Notes under the pieces: generated by a model | What the model saw: only the letters and a program-made list of their open reading frames with translations | What the model was told of the DNA's origin: nothing | Databases searched by the model: none | IMG/VR virus record: IMGVR_UViG_3300030419_004440 | Location: 1 to 64,000 of that record | Source: a virus | Strand: one strand, 5' to 3' | DNA length: 64,000 bases | Translations under genes and position numbers: made by a program | Part shown: positions 27,779 to 38,600 of the stretch, piece after piece | How the letters are laid out: each line of letters starts with the position of its first letter | Numbering within the stretch: the first letter of the stretch is position 1

Positions 27779-29625
27779 TGCCAATTAGAGTAAGATATAA
27801 AAACCTAGTAAATCAAGAGTGTACCATAAGGCCTACACCTTTGGTGTCTATCAGCTCACAGCTAAACAAGACGGAATCTGGAGATATATTAGGTGTTACT
27901 TATGATATAACGCTGAAAGGAACGTTGTTACCGGATCAGGGGACTCCGTATGGACTTTCTAATATCACTCAATCCCTTTTTCCATTTCATGGGGACGGCA
28001 CGCTAGATAATTTGAATTTGGTCGGCCCATATAACACATTTGACAATAATCAAAGCCATTTTGGAAAGAACAAACCGCCCGCACAAGCTGTTTCTCAACA
28101 GCAACTAGCTCAATCCATCTTTATGAAGCAAAGATCTCTAAGAGAGCTTTTTGCAAATCATGGTCAAAGAATGGAGATTAGCGATGTTGAGTTTGATACC
28201 GCTAGTATTGTTTGTTACCCAAGGATTGTTGGTATTTCCTTTTCAGAAGGGACACTCGTTGACAAGTGTGAGTACACAATAACCCTACAGGCAGACACGT
28301 TATTTTCTGTTGCCGGTCAAAGCAGTGTAGACGCGGATGGAAACAGAAATCAGTCTGAATGGCATGATCACCCGGCTGGCAACAGCATCCCCCTTCAAGA
28401 TGAACAGGCATTTATTGATCATTACGGCAACGCATTTGTCAGAGATTTTAAAGAAGACTGGTCTATTGAGGTAGATGAAGAACAAGCCGAAACAATAAGT
28501 CTAAGCGATGAAAGTATTGATAGAACCTATAGAATTACACACAATATCTCTGCTGTTGGTAAAGACCACTATAAACCAAAGGAAGACGGCACAACAGAGA
28601 GATTAGTAGCTTGGATTCAAGCCAAGAAATTTGTTCAAACCAGACTTGTCGACGACCCGCAAACCGACTACCCGAACATGAGTGGTGTTTTACCATTTAT
28701 GACTGAAACTACGGGGTCGCCACTTCCTAACTTTTTGGGTAGGATAGGTGCTGGCACAATAGATTTACTTGATGATTATGGTGGTTACAACCATGTAAGA
28801 ACAGAAAACATAGACGAAACCGGGGGTAGTTATAGTGTAACCGAGACTTGGCTACTAGCTAGGGGTACTGCTTACGAGAATTATAACCTTAGCATAAGCA
28901 GTAATACAGGCTCCCCGTTCACAAACGTAAAGATAGATGGAAACATAAAGGGGTTGTCAGCTTTAGACCCGAACGCAAGAGAGTATGGGGGTAAAAATAA
29001 TACAGATAGAGATAGCATAGGTACTTATACAGGTACCGCATATGAAAACGCACTAACTCACTACAACAAAATTACACAAAGTCAAGAATTTGGCATAGGT
29101 AGCTTAGTATACAAAAGAGCTAACAATCAAACACAGGTTGCGTTGAACTCTGAACCGCTTTCAGTTTCCTTGGGGGCAACTAAAAGCACAGGAGAGTTAA
29201 CTTATTCATTGGAATTTGACAATAGGCCGACTAATATAATATCAAACGTGGTTAGTGAAACTATCAATGTAAATGATACCTATCCGGGCGATGTTTTTTC
29301 AGTTATCCCCGTTATAGGGAGAGCCACAGGCCCGGTACTACAGTATATAGGAGGAAGAAGTGAATATAAGAGAGATATATCTATAAATTTAGTTATGGAC
29401 CAAACGAAAATACCTTACGGTGCGACTAGGCAATCTTTATTACTATTAAAACCTAGCGTAAACGAGCCCACCGCAACAGAGATAGCCAAGCTCCTTGACG
29501 CATTAAGCCCCGCAGGAGAGCCGGGAGTTAGAAAGTATTTTATAGGCCCGCCCTCAGAAAGCTGGGAGCCAAAAACTGGAACTTATAGTCTTAATTTGTC
29601 GATCACATATGAGCTTAATAGGTAA
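27778..29625 (+). CDS. Tail/baseplate structural protein (615 aa)
   Basis: Start overlaps the giant gene's stop (TAATG), so the two are translationally coupled. The protein is beta-rich, with no signal peptide or membrane helix. An N-terminal beta domain (VSISSQLNKTESGDILGVTY) is followed by a helical section about residues 100-135 (QQQLAQSIFMKQRSLRELF). A middle beta domain runs about 220-300. A late domain includes LSVSLGATKSTGELTYSLEF and a closing LNLSITYELNR strand. The pattern of several beta domains joined by a helix is typical of distal tail or baseplate components, and the location after the tape measure agrees. No family recognised with certainty. Confidence 0.6.
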   Translation: MPIRVRYKNLVNQECTIRPTPLVSISSQLNKTESGDILGVTYDITLKGTLLPDQGTPYGLSNITQSLFPFHGDGTLDNLNLVGPYNTFDNNQSHFGKNKPPAQAVSQQQLAQSIFMKQRSLRELFANHGQRMEISDVEFDTASIVCYPRIVGISFSEGTLVDKCEYTITLQADTLFSVAGQSSVDADGNRNQSEWHDHPAGNSIPLQDEQAFIDHYGNAFVRDFKEDWSIEVDEEQAETISLSDESIDRTYRITHNISAVGKDHYKPKEDGTTERLVAWIQAKKFVQTRLVDDPQTDYPNMSGVLPFMTETTGSPLPNFLGRIGAGTIDLLDDYGGYNHVRTENIDETGGSYSVTETWLLARGTAYENYNLSISSNTGSPFTNVKIDGNIKGLSALDPNAREYGGKNNTDRDSIGTYTGTAYENALTHYNKITQSQEFGIGSLVYKRANNQTQVALNSEPLSVSLGATKSTGELTYSLEFDNRPTNIISNVVSETINVNDTYPGDVFSVIPVIGRATGPVLQYIGGRSEYKRDISINLVMDQTKIPYGATRQSLLLLKPSVNEPTATEIAKLLDALSPAGEPGVRKYFIGPPSESWEPKTGTYSLNLSITYELNR

Positions 29626-29633
29626 GGATACTA

Positions 29634-30362
29634 ATGGGATTTGATATATCGGAATATCCGGAAAAAAGCGGAATACTGATCGGTACGCCTAACCATATGG
29701 CTGCTTCTGGTATGCTTGACGCTACCGGCATTGTAGGTTGGGAAGACTACACTGTTAAATACTATGCACTAACTAGCAGTACAGGTGTTTTTACCGGAAA
29801 CATATTTGATTATAGACAAGATCGAGATTTTGTTCATACCACGGGGGTTCCGGGGAAGCTGATACAAGGCTTTGAGGGTCGTGGAATAAACAGGTTTTAT
29901 GTCTCGCCAACGGGCTATAAATATGGAAATACTTCATACGCATTTACTGGAACCCTTTACGGCACTTCCGGGATTATAATTACGTATCCACCCAGCGTGG
30001 CAAGAAAGTCTAAATGGGGATATGCGGGAAATCACCCAGAGTACGCATCCTATGATGGCAGTAAAGGCACAGGGGTTTTTAATTTTGCGGGATTCCTAAG
30101 CAATTTTTCAAATGCCGTCGTTTCAAAACTGGTTGCCGGTGCGGTGGGAATAGATGACTTTAACATATTTGGCGACTACATTCACTATTTATCATTTAAT
30201 TCCAAGTCAACCGAGAAAGACGCCCGTGAAGTAAGAATACGCTTTGTATCAGATATGGTTCCAGAGGAAGATGTGCACGATCCGTATAGCTCTAAAGCGT
30301 TTCTTAGAGAAAGAGAAACCCACTTCCGGTCTGACCCTGATTATTCTAACGAAGGGGTATAA
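29634..30362 (+). CDS. Tail/baseplate protein (242 aa), unknown family
   Basis: Eight bases after the previous stop, in the same transcription direction. The product is rich in Gly, Tyr and Ser with probable beta structure (KYGNTSYAFTGTLYGTSG near residues 95-112). A possible amphipathic or hydrophobic stretch lies near 145-175 (FAGFLSNFSNAVVSKLVAGAVG). The last 40 residues are charged (acidic/Arg) and likely exposed. It sits between two large tail proteins and is best read as a distal tail component. No catalytic motif is visible and no family could be assigned. Confidence 0.55.
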   Translation: MGFDISEYPEKSGILIGTPNHMAASGMLDATGIVGWEDYTVKYYALTSSTGVFTGNIFDYRQDRDFVHTTGVPGKLIQGFEGRGINRFYVSPTGYKYGNTSYAFTGTLYGTSGIIITYPPSVARKSKWGYAGNHPEYASYDGSKGTGVFNFAGFLSNFSNAVVSKLVAGAVGIDDFNIFGDYIHYLSFNSKSTEKDAREVRIRFVSDMVPEEDVHDPYSSKAFLRERETHFRSDPDYSNEGV

Positions 30363-30380
30363 GAAGGACAATAAGATAAC

Positions 30381-33300
30381 ATGGTTAATTTACATAATTA
30401 CAGTATAGTACCGCCAAGTGCGGTGTTCCAAGACAACTGGCCCCTGACCGGTGTGCTTCCGCAGGGGTACAGAGGAGCACTTTCCGTAGCTGGCTGGACT
30501 TTAGGCAACGAAGGTTATCCGCAGCAATCCTTTTTAGGTGCTTCCATAAGATCGTTTAATGTTAATGCCGGGTTCGGGGATTCTAGTTCTACCATGGGTA
30601 TAGAACTTGTCAATGACGAGTTTAATCAGTCTGATAGCACAGAACTTGGCAATGGCGATGATGTATATCACAACGGGGTGCATGACAAGTTCAACCCTCC
30701 GGTGGTTGGTGCACCGGTATTCTTTAAATTTGGTAAAAACTTCGCCACCGTAGAGCAGGCTTTTAGAAGGGATTTCGATGATATATATGACGAGGAGACT
30801 CTAAACGTACCCGACAACCCATTTCCAATGGTTCAAGTTCCATACCCAATTGAGACTCACCCCGCCGGTTATTACCTTGTAGATAGCAATCCCGACGCTA
30901 AAACAAGCAGGTGGATAGACAAGTCGGTTTTACTAGATCCAGAAACAGATTGGCGTGGGTTCGCCCATTTTACTTTCGGTGGCATACTGCAAAGCTATAC
31001 AGAAAATAGAAGTACTGGCGGCAACCCCCTTTATAGCGTAAAACTCACTGACCCAAGGGAGATACTCTCTAACGCTGAATTAATCCTCAATAATTATCAA
31101 GGCACCACTTTCAACAATAAGAATCTGTATAATATATACGGCTTCTTGGAACATGACCTATCAGATAACCTTTTAGAGCAATTCAACGAAAAGAAACTTG
31201 CTAAGAAAGTAATAACTAGAAAGATTAGCGATTTTTTTGACGAATGGAGTCTTGAGGGTGATGATATGTGGCATTTCCCCCCGGAAACAATTATTGAGTC
31301 TGAAGGTGTAGAAACTACACTTAATGGAAACACCTTCCTGTTGACCGAATCGGGAGTCATATGGACCTCAGCGTTCCCAATTACGGGACAGGGGTTTTCA
31401 AGACGTAGCGATAACGGCATACCTTGGTACAGGGTAGAGAAAGCGATGAACGCCCTGTTTTCTTATGATAATGACTTGCCAGAAGAGTATAAAAAAGCGG
31501 GGTTTGGGGGAGTGATTGATTTTCGTGGCTACAATTACGTTGTTGATTGGGGAGGGATACCTACTGATGATATTCCCGAAAGCTATTATCTTGATTTTGA
31601 TAATATCAATATGTTAGATTTGGCACAAGAGTTATGCGATGTATTGAGTAGAGAGCTATATGTCTCACTATTGCCGGTAATAGATCATCCATCGTGCGAG
31701 AACTTGTATAAAAAAAATAAAAAGGTATTATCAGAGGCGAAAGCGTTCCCAGAAGGGTCTCAAGAGAGACACGCGTTTCTTGGTAGTGGGTTGGTCGCCG
31801 GAATAATAAGAATTGACACCATAGACAGGTCCAAACAGCCTCGGTATGGTTCTGTTAAGAGGTATCTAGATTCACTGGAGCTAAATGATATATTCGTTGA
31901 GAATAGAGATGTAGGCTTTGAGGTATCCAATGTCGTTACGGATAAGTTCGTTGTTGGGGCTCAAGAAGTAGACATGTATTATTTTAATAATCTTAGAGAT
32001 AGAGATAATTATTTTGAAAGATCAATTGAATCCCAAGATGATGGGACACTGGAAGCGTCGCGGTCACGTCAAAGAATGCAACAACTAAATCACGACAAAT
32101 GGACGTTGGATACAAACTTAAAGCAGCAAATACTACCATTCTATGGATTTATAGGTGATAAAGCGGTAACCATCCCTAGAGGTTTTGGCTCTTATCAGCA
32201 AATATTGCTAGATGCTAGACACTTAGATGCTCACGGTGTTGGGTCTTATTATATCGCTACAGAAATGGAACTTCGTGCCGCTACTGTTTCGTATGAGGCT
32301 TGGCAGAACTTCTTACTGACTTATTCCGAAATATATATACAAGAACTCAGTAATAATCAAGCCTTCTTTTCATCATTAGGCTTAAACATGACCGAAGAAG
32401 TAGCAGGAATAAATGACCAACTTGAAGAAGGCAGCCCCATAAAAGAGCAGTTGTCAATTTTAACTGAGGCTGGAAGAAGGTTTGGGGTAAGCGTACCTAG
32501 ATGCGTCTGGAATAGTGATAAGTCTCCGGAGAAAGGGTCTGAGTTCGTTAGAATTGATGAAGATACTGGCGAAGATGTTGAAAAGGAAACCGGGGGAGTG
32601 TTTGTAGGCCAAATGGGTGATGATGGCTATCCAGCCAGCCCCTGTAGTCCACCGTTTGGATATCCCCTTTATTATAAGCGAGCAGAGAAGATAGGCATAC
32701 CTCAAGCCGGTTTAGTAAAAATTACAGGTGCCCTGCAAACGGTCATGACCAATATACAAAACCTTGAAGATATGACAAGATCAGACAAGCAAAGGTTGAG
32801 ATTTTCAAAACACATGGCCGAAAAGGGCATCAGAAGACTTGAAGCGTTAATAGTAGAGAAGAAAAAACAGCAGCAGCAATTGGGTGCCGGTGCCCCAAAT
32901 AGAAAGGTTCACAGGCTGCTCGTTGATATAAAGATTCTGGAAGATAGAATTAAGGAGATTAGAAAGAATTTAGTAAAAGAACGTGAAGAGCTAGAGGTGC
33001 TGCAAGAGGATAGAAAAGTTCAATTGAAGGCATTGAAAGAGAATGTTAAAAATTCAGCCGCTTTAATAAAAAATATCTCTAGGTATCAAAGAGATAGTCT
33101 TAAAAACGCGAAGAAAGTTTATGAGTTTGTAAAGAAGGTTGCTGATGACAATTTGGGCAAGAAGTTCTTGGTGAAGATACCTAGAGCTTGTAATGTAAAT
33201 TGGTCTCCAGATATTCTACTTGGTGGTGCGACTAACAACCAATCACGCCCATGGGATGTTATTAGGGGGCCGTTTGGTTTTAGACCTCACCCCGTTAACG

Positions 33301-35663
33301 CTGAAATTGGATTCCGTGAATCAGAGCAGTGGGATTTAGACCTAACAGAATTTAAAAGAATTGCTCAGAAAGCGGAAAGAAGTGGGCCAACTACAACCTT
33401 ACTCGATGGAGCGATTTGGCCGACTAAATCTAAGGTACACTGGCACTACCTAGACGTTCAAGCTATGGGGGAGGCGGCGGCAGAACTCGCCTCGACACAT
33501 AAGGATATGGTTTGGTATGGCTCTGGTTATACCGAAGGTGCTTTAAAATGTAACTTTAATCCTTTCGACTCCAAGTGGGAATTTAACTATAAACCAGAAC
33601 CGCAGGGTGGGTTTTATAACTACGCACTGAGTAAACCGCTTGGTGAACTTGACTTTAAGGCGGAATATTTCAACAACCAGCCTCCGCCAAGTGTAGGCAA
33701 CGAACTGGCTAGAAAACAGCTTCTTGCACCTCAACTGATGGACAAACTTGTTGCAGATTCAAACAGAATACAGTGCTACGCAAGGTATGATCATAGCCAA
33801 CACTTAGATTTTGCGAAGGTAAGTTCTGACAAGATTGAACAACAGGGCATAGAGGTCAAGGAAGGAGGAGAAACGATATTTATCCCTGATGTAATGGAGA
33901 CCTTGCCAAATCTTGACCCGGATAAGAGGGAGGCCCTAAATAGCATTCAGGCAAGGCTAGAAGACGATAAAGATCTTGAAAGACAAAAAAAATCAGTTGC
34001 TTTTGTTAGGTGTGAACTTGATAAGGAGTTCTATATGGCACCCAAACATGTGGGTGGCGATGCTGTAGTTTGGGCTGAAGATTTTACTGTTAATTTAGCA
34101 CCAACTCCTTATGAAATTGTTTATGTTCCTAGTGGAGATAAAGGTTGCCGAATTCCAAAAGAAGTTAAAAGAAGACCTATACCATCATTTGGTGTTAAAG
34201 ATGGCGGACTGTTAAATGCAGACGGTAACTCAGTTGACACTGAGGAGGTAGAAGGTCTTGACGGAACTACTGAAACTGTTACCACTCCCGTAACCGCAGA
34301 AACTGCCCACAGGGTTCGTTGGGACGGTTTTGATCGTGAGTGGAACGAAACCTACAAGGCTTGGATAATAAAAACAAAGGCCGAAGATCTCGACCCAGAA
34401 CACGTCTACGCATTGATAACTGTGCCCGGCAGGATCACCCCAACGGTCGATAAAAGATATGTAGATGGTCCACTTAGGGCTGTAAACGGGGTGTCTATAG
34501 CTAACTCGCTAACCGAAGATGTCGTAAAAATAGACGAGTTTTCAAAACCGGGAATCAAACATCCAGATGAAGACCCGGAAGTTCAATGTGACAACCTTCC
34601 TAGCGGAGTTGACTTTACTTTTGATGATCTATCAAGAGCAGTTCAGGCACAGAAAGATGCGGCAAAGGGTATTAGCCTTTCTAGCAATGGTGATACCAGC
34701 ATATTGGCGTTTACATCCCCTTCCCCCATATACCCTGATATGGTTGCTATACCACTAATGTCTATGGAGCGGTGCTATGGCCCTTGGCTGTCCAGTGCCA
34801 ATACACATGACAGACTCGACAATGATGGCCGTGTGAAAGAGTTGAAATTTTCTGAGATCGGAGGTAAGGTTGAGTTTGTTAAAGAAGAAGAATTAGCACC
34901 TTGGAATTATGCGGGTTATAGGTTGATGGATGACGCCGCAAGACTGAAGACTAAATTTTCAAACAGCTTGCTGCTATTTTCCGAGAGAGGTTCGTTTTCT
35001 TACCCGTCTGCACCAATAGATGTTTCGCTGGCCAAAGCGTTAGAGGACAGAGGACCGTTGGTTACATCTATAAGCGTAAACGTTTCTAATAATTCAATAA
35101 AGACCTCTGTTAAATTAGACTTGTATACTTCTCAGTTCGGAAAACTACAGAAGCAAAAGGAGAAAGCTATAGCACAAATAAGTAGAGAGCGGCAGAAGTT
35201 GTTAGACCAAAGAAACAGCCTAGAGAGACGTGGTCTAGGAAAAGGTGCCGCGAACATGAACATGATGCAAGATCTTCTTAGAAAAGGGGGTCAAGGTCTG
35301 ATAGATGCTGCCAAACAGTCTAACGAGATCTTTACCCTGCTAGAAAAGGGCGAAGAAAAGAAAGCGTCCATGATTACCATCAGTGCTGTAAATAGACAAG
35401 ACCAGTATGACAATCCAAGCGAAGGGCTTTCTTTCAAGATAAAATCTGAAGATTCACACGGAGCCTTCCAGTCTGAAGGACAAGTCAGTGAATTAGCTTC
35501 TAACATAGCCGACCCGTTAGCGTATCAAAATGCCATGGATCAAACTGCTGGTGCCCATGTAACAGACATATATACTGGAACATCAGATTCCCCTTATAAC
35601 CCTTATTTTGCCAGCAGACGGATGAACAACCAAGTACAGGTTAATACTAGGACATTAGGATAG
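30381..35663 (+). CDS. Large baseplate hub / tail-tip protein (1760 aa)
   Basis: The N-terminal 450 residues are beta-rich, with segments such as GWTLGNEGYPQQSFLGASIR that fit a hub-like fold. Residues about 787-927 form a long charged coiled coil (NLEDMTRSDKQRLRFSKHMA, KILEDRIKEIRKNLVKEREE). A late beta strand pair VTSISVNVSNNSIKTSVKLD (about 1560-1580) is followed by LYTSQFGKLQKQKEK and a second coiled coil. That ending (a hub-type strand pair, then a helix) resembles tail hub proteins of the gpD/gp27-like kind, though I cannot confirm homology. Size and place after the tape measure suggest it anchors the tail tip and carries fibres. No lysozyme or peptidase motif was recognised. Confidence 0.6.
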   Translation: MVNLHNYSIVPPSAVFQDNWPLTGVLPQGYRGALSVAGWTLGNEGYPQQSFLGASIRSFNVNAGFGDSSSTMGIELVNDEFNQSDSTELGNGDDVYHNGVHDKFNPPVVGAPVFFKFGKNFATVEQAFRRDFDDIYDEETLNVPDNPFPMVQVPYPIETHPAGYYLVDSNPDAKTSRWIDKSVLLDPETDWRGFAHFTFGGILQSYTENRSTGGNPLYSVKLTDPREILSNAELILNNYQGTTFNNKNLYNIYGFLEHDLSDNLLEQFNEKKLAKKVITRKISDFFDEWSLEGDDMWHFPPETIIESEGVETTLNGNTFLLTESGVIWTSAFPITGQGFSRRSDNGIPWYRVEKAMNALFSYDNDLPEEYKKAGFGGVIDFRGYNYVVDWGGIPTDDIPESYYLDFDNINMLDLAQELCDVLSRELYVSLLPVIDHPSCENLYKKNKKVLSEAKAFPEGSQERHAFLGSGLVAGIIRIDTIDRSKQPRYGSVKRYLDSLELNDIFVENRDVGFEVSNVVTDKFVVGAQEVDMYYFNNLRDRDNYFERSIESQDDGTLEASRSRQRMQQLNHDKWTLDTNLKQQILPFYGFIGDKAVTIPRGFGSYQQILLDARHLDAHGVGSYYIATEMELRAATVSYEAWQNFLLTYSEIYIQELSNNQAFFSSLGLNMTEEVAGINDQLEEGSPIKEQLSILTEAGRRFGVSVPRCVWNSDKSPEKGSEFVRIDEDTGEDVEKETGGVFVGQMGDDGYPASPCSPPFGYPLYYKRAEKIGIPQAGLVKITGALQTVMTNIQNLEDMTRSDKQRLRFSKHMAEKGIRRLEALIVEKKKQQQQLGAGAPNRKVHRLLVDIKILEDRIKEIRKNLVKEREELEVLQEDRKVQLKALKENVKNSAALIKNISRYQRDSLKNAKKVYEFVKKVADDNLGKKFLVKIPRACNVNWSPDILLGGATNNQSRPWDVIRGPFGFRPHPVNAEIGFRESEQWDLDLTEFKRIAQKAERSGPTTTLLDGAIWPTKSKVHWHYLDVQAMGEAAAELASTHKDMVWYGSGYTEGALKCNFNPFDSKWEFNYKPEPQGGFYNYALSKPLGELDFKAEYFNNQPPPSVGNELARKQLLAPQLMDKLVADSNRIQCYARYDHSQHLDFAKVSSDKIEQQGIEVKEGGETIFIPDVMETLPNLDPDKREALNSIQARLEDDKDLERQKKSVAFVRCELDKEFYMAPKHVGGDAVVWAEDFTVNLAPTPYEIVYVPSGDKGCRIPKEVKRRPIPSFGVKDGGLLNADGNSVDTEEVEGLDGTTETVTTPVTAETAHRVRWDGFDREWNETYKAWIIKTKAEDLDPEHVYALITVPGRITPTVDKRYVDGPLRAVNGVSIANSLTEDVVKIDEFSKPGIKHPDEDPEVQCDNLPSGVDFTFDDLSRAVQAQKDAAKGISLSSNGDTSILAFTSPSPIYPDMVAIPLMSMERCYGPWLSSANTHDRLDNDGRVKELKFSEIGGKVEFVKEEELAPWNYAGYRLMDDAARLKTKFSNSLLLFSERGSFSYPSAPIDVSLAKALEDRGPLVTSISVNVSNNSIKTSVKLDLYTSQFGKLQKQKEKAIAQISRERQKLLDQRNSLERRGLGKGAANMNMMQDLLRKGGQGLIDAAKQSNEIFTLLEKGEEKKASMITISAVNRQDQYDNPSEGLSFKIKSEDSHGAFQSEGQVSELASNIADPLAYQNAMDQTAGAHVTDIYTGTSDSPYNPYFASRRMNNQVQVNTRTLG

Positions 35664-35672
35664 GAGAATAAT

Positions 35673-38600
35673 GTGACTACAAATACAACGAATAATATGA
35701 TGGATTCTATCTTCGATAGCGATCCAACAGATTTTCAGGAAACCCCATATCACCTTATAACCACGGACCATCCGTGGATGTTTCAGCTTGGGCTATCAAC
35801 CTTTACAACGGGGACATTGTATAGGTGGTGGCACAAACGTGACGGAAATGGTAAATATGAGAATAGAAAGTATTTTATTGAGAATGAAGAAGTCGCAGCT
35901 CAGCATGAAGTTCCTTGCGTTGTTCTTGGCGGCGATGACACCGAGGGGTATTCCTGCGAGGCCTTTGATAGCTTTAAGGATAAGACGGGTGAATTTAAGG
36001 GTCAATTCTCTTTTCAGGGATGGAGAAAAGAGAACGATGCTGGTGCGGGACAATATCATCGTATGTATATTGACGGTGGCCACACTGACAAGTGGGCCTT
36101 CTCTCAGCCCGGAAAAAACGAAGCTGGAGACCCAAGAAGTTACAGCTACGAAGATTTAAAAGTTACGGATTTTGATAATGCTTATATAAGAGAAGACGGC
36201 GAACTCATGGACGGTTCGGATGACGAACATAAAGCAAGGTGGTGGCAATCGGACGGTCGAGGTGCTCAGGATCTTTTGATTTTTTTTGGTATGCAGCCTA
36301 TAACCAACGTCATTGCCATGAATGACTATGTAAACAATAAAATATTAAACACGATAGATAGAGGTGCAAAAAAAGAAGACGGAACCCCTGCGGAAGGTGC
36401 TTGGACTAAGACAGACTTCGCACGATCAGAGTTTACACTAGACATTCAATCTAGTAAAGAGGGGTATGTGGAGTGGAGTGGTTATGTTCCATTTCAGATT
36501 AGCCTAGGATCTGGTGACGCTGGAGATGTATTCAAATGTACAAAATCTGACTGGGTAACTTTTAGACTTCATCTATTTCCTGAAACAGCACCAAAATCTA
36601 CCCGTCGTGGCATAGCAATGTCCAAACCTTCCTTTGCTGCACCACCAGTAGACTCACTGGGAAGATCGTACCAAAAAAGGGAGGATGGTAGATTCTCACC
36701 TTTTCCTGAAGGTTCTCAGGCCGCAGAAGTTGTTGGCGACCTAGACATGAACTTCAATGAGTATACCGGAAAATGGGAGGCCGGTAGCCCGCAAATGGTT
36801 GGTATTGTTACACAGAAGATTAGTGCCGCACAAACCATTCCTAGCGACAGGCTAAGAAGGGTGACTCCAGAAGATATGCTTAGGAACCCAAACGACCCAA
36901 ATAGTCACATTATATGGGGTTCGGGTGAAGCAATGTCTATACACATGCAAAACAGTAACCCTATGCAATGGACTCCAAATTATCTACAACCATCAAATCT
37001 TGATGAAAATGGCAAGTTTGCAGAGATATGCCCAGAAGATAGCGAAGAGAGAGCGACGGTAAGAGTCTTCAACGCTAGTTCAAAGCCACTAGAGGTTGAC
37101 CAGATGTGTTTACTAAACAGAATAGATGGTTTATGGTTCGCTATAGATTTTCCCTCTGGCGTTGTCGGTGAGGACACAGTGTCTGTTGGTTTTGATGGAA
37201 AATGGGAATTCCAGTATTACGCTACCAATGTAGTGCACTTCTTTAAAAATAAAGATTTTACTCGTATTCAACCCGCCGCTATAGAGAAAGGGTTTCACAA
37301 GGAGTATTATGCGTCAAAATCGTGGGCTGATCGGAATCATAACGTATATCAAGGAGCTACAAGAATCTCAGATTTTTTGTATCACGGGGGTTTCCATCAG
37401 TTTTCATCTTTTGACTTTATGGATCACTTGATCGCTGGAACTAGAGATACAAACGCATATTCTCTCACCAGCCCTTTACTGGCACCAAATGGGGACACAA
37501 TAGAAGGCGATACGGACGGTTTACACACTGGCCCGTTTTTTGGCTGCTGTTTTCCAGACGGTTATAGCACTGAGGATACGGCTAAATATTTGTCGGACAG
37601 AACCTTTATCGCAAAACCGACCATTAATGTAAGCGGTAAAGTTGATGGTAAGTGGACGCCGACGCACACCCACTTCTCCTCAACGGTAACCGGCGGAGAG
37701 ACCGAATACAAATATTTTCTGGAAGACGGTATAGCAAAGGATGGCAGGCCGTTTGCTGAGTATGCAAACCCGGCTGAAAAAACCGGCCCCCGAAACGATT
37801 GGAATAAGTGCTATAAGGATCAGCAAAATATTGAACAGCACCTGTTTGTGACGGATGGGACGAATCTTCTAGACGCTTCACTTAGCCATTTGCCTGCTGA
37901 CATAGCCCTGAATGCATCCCCTTCCGGATATGTAAATGGTCAGCCGCTTACTAATATACATAAACTGAACGATGCCTATCACCGAAGCAACGACTCAAGT
38001 TTCAGATCCATGGACCTGCTATGTAAGCAATTCTTTATGCAAGGAAAAAATTGGCTATATAAAAAATATGACGATGATGATGATAGTGTTGGTATAAAGG
38101 ATTTTACTGAAAGTAACGCTTTTGATTTTAAGCCAAATAGACCAAACAGGATCATGTTTAGACCACTTAAGGCCGAAGCGTATTCACAGTTCATGAGGAG
38201 AAATTCGGATGGGAATTATGTTGATCCAAACGCAGAACTTGGAACCAGAAGCTATTTTAATCAGAGCCTAGGTAGAGACATGAAGTCTCAAGGGAGGCCA
38301 TCTTCGGATTCATCTCTATCTCGGGAGCTTGATAATGATATAGCACAAATGCGAGACACGAGCGATGCAGCACAAGGAGGGTTTTCAGTTCCGAATATGG
38401 CGGGAAACATATACTCTATTTATAATTCTTTTTGGGGGCTACAGCATCAAGTAGATATACCTACCAGCAAATCAAGCGATTATTTACTTTCCCCCAACGC
38501 TAACCTAAAATCCATTCAGGAAATAGATTTTTCTACACTATTCCCTCGCCTTCCGGTTACTTGTTGGGGTTTTGCGGGTGGTAACCGTTGGTGTCACTCA

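Noticed and set aside
31097-31420. Antisense ORFs of 60-260 codons across the tail genes (such as 11772-12551 and 39596-40120)
   Set aside because: They lie within strongly supported genes, have low-complexity shadow composition, and lack ribosome sites.
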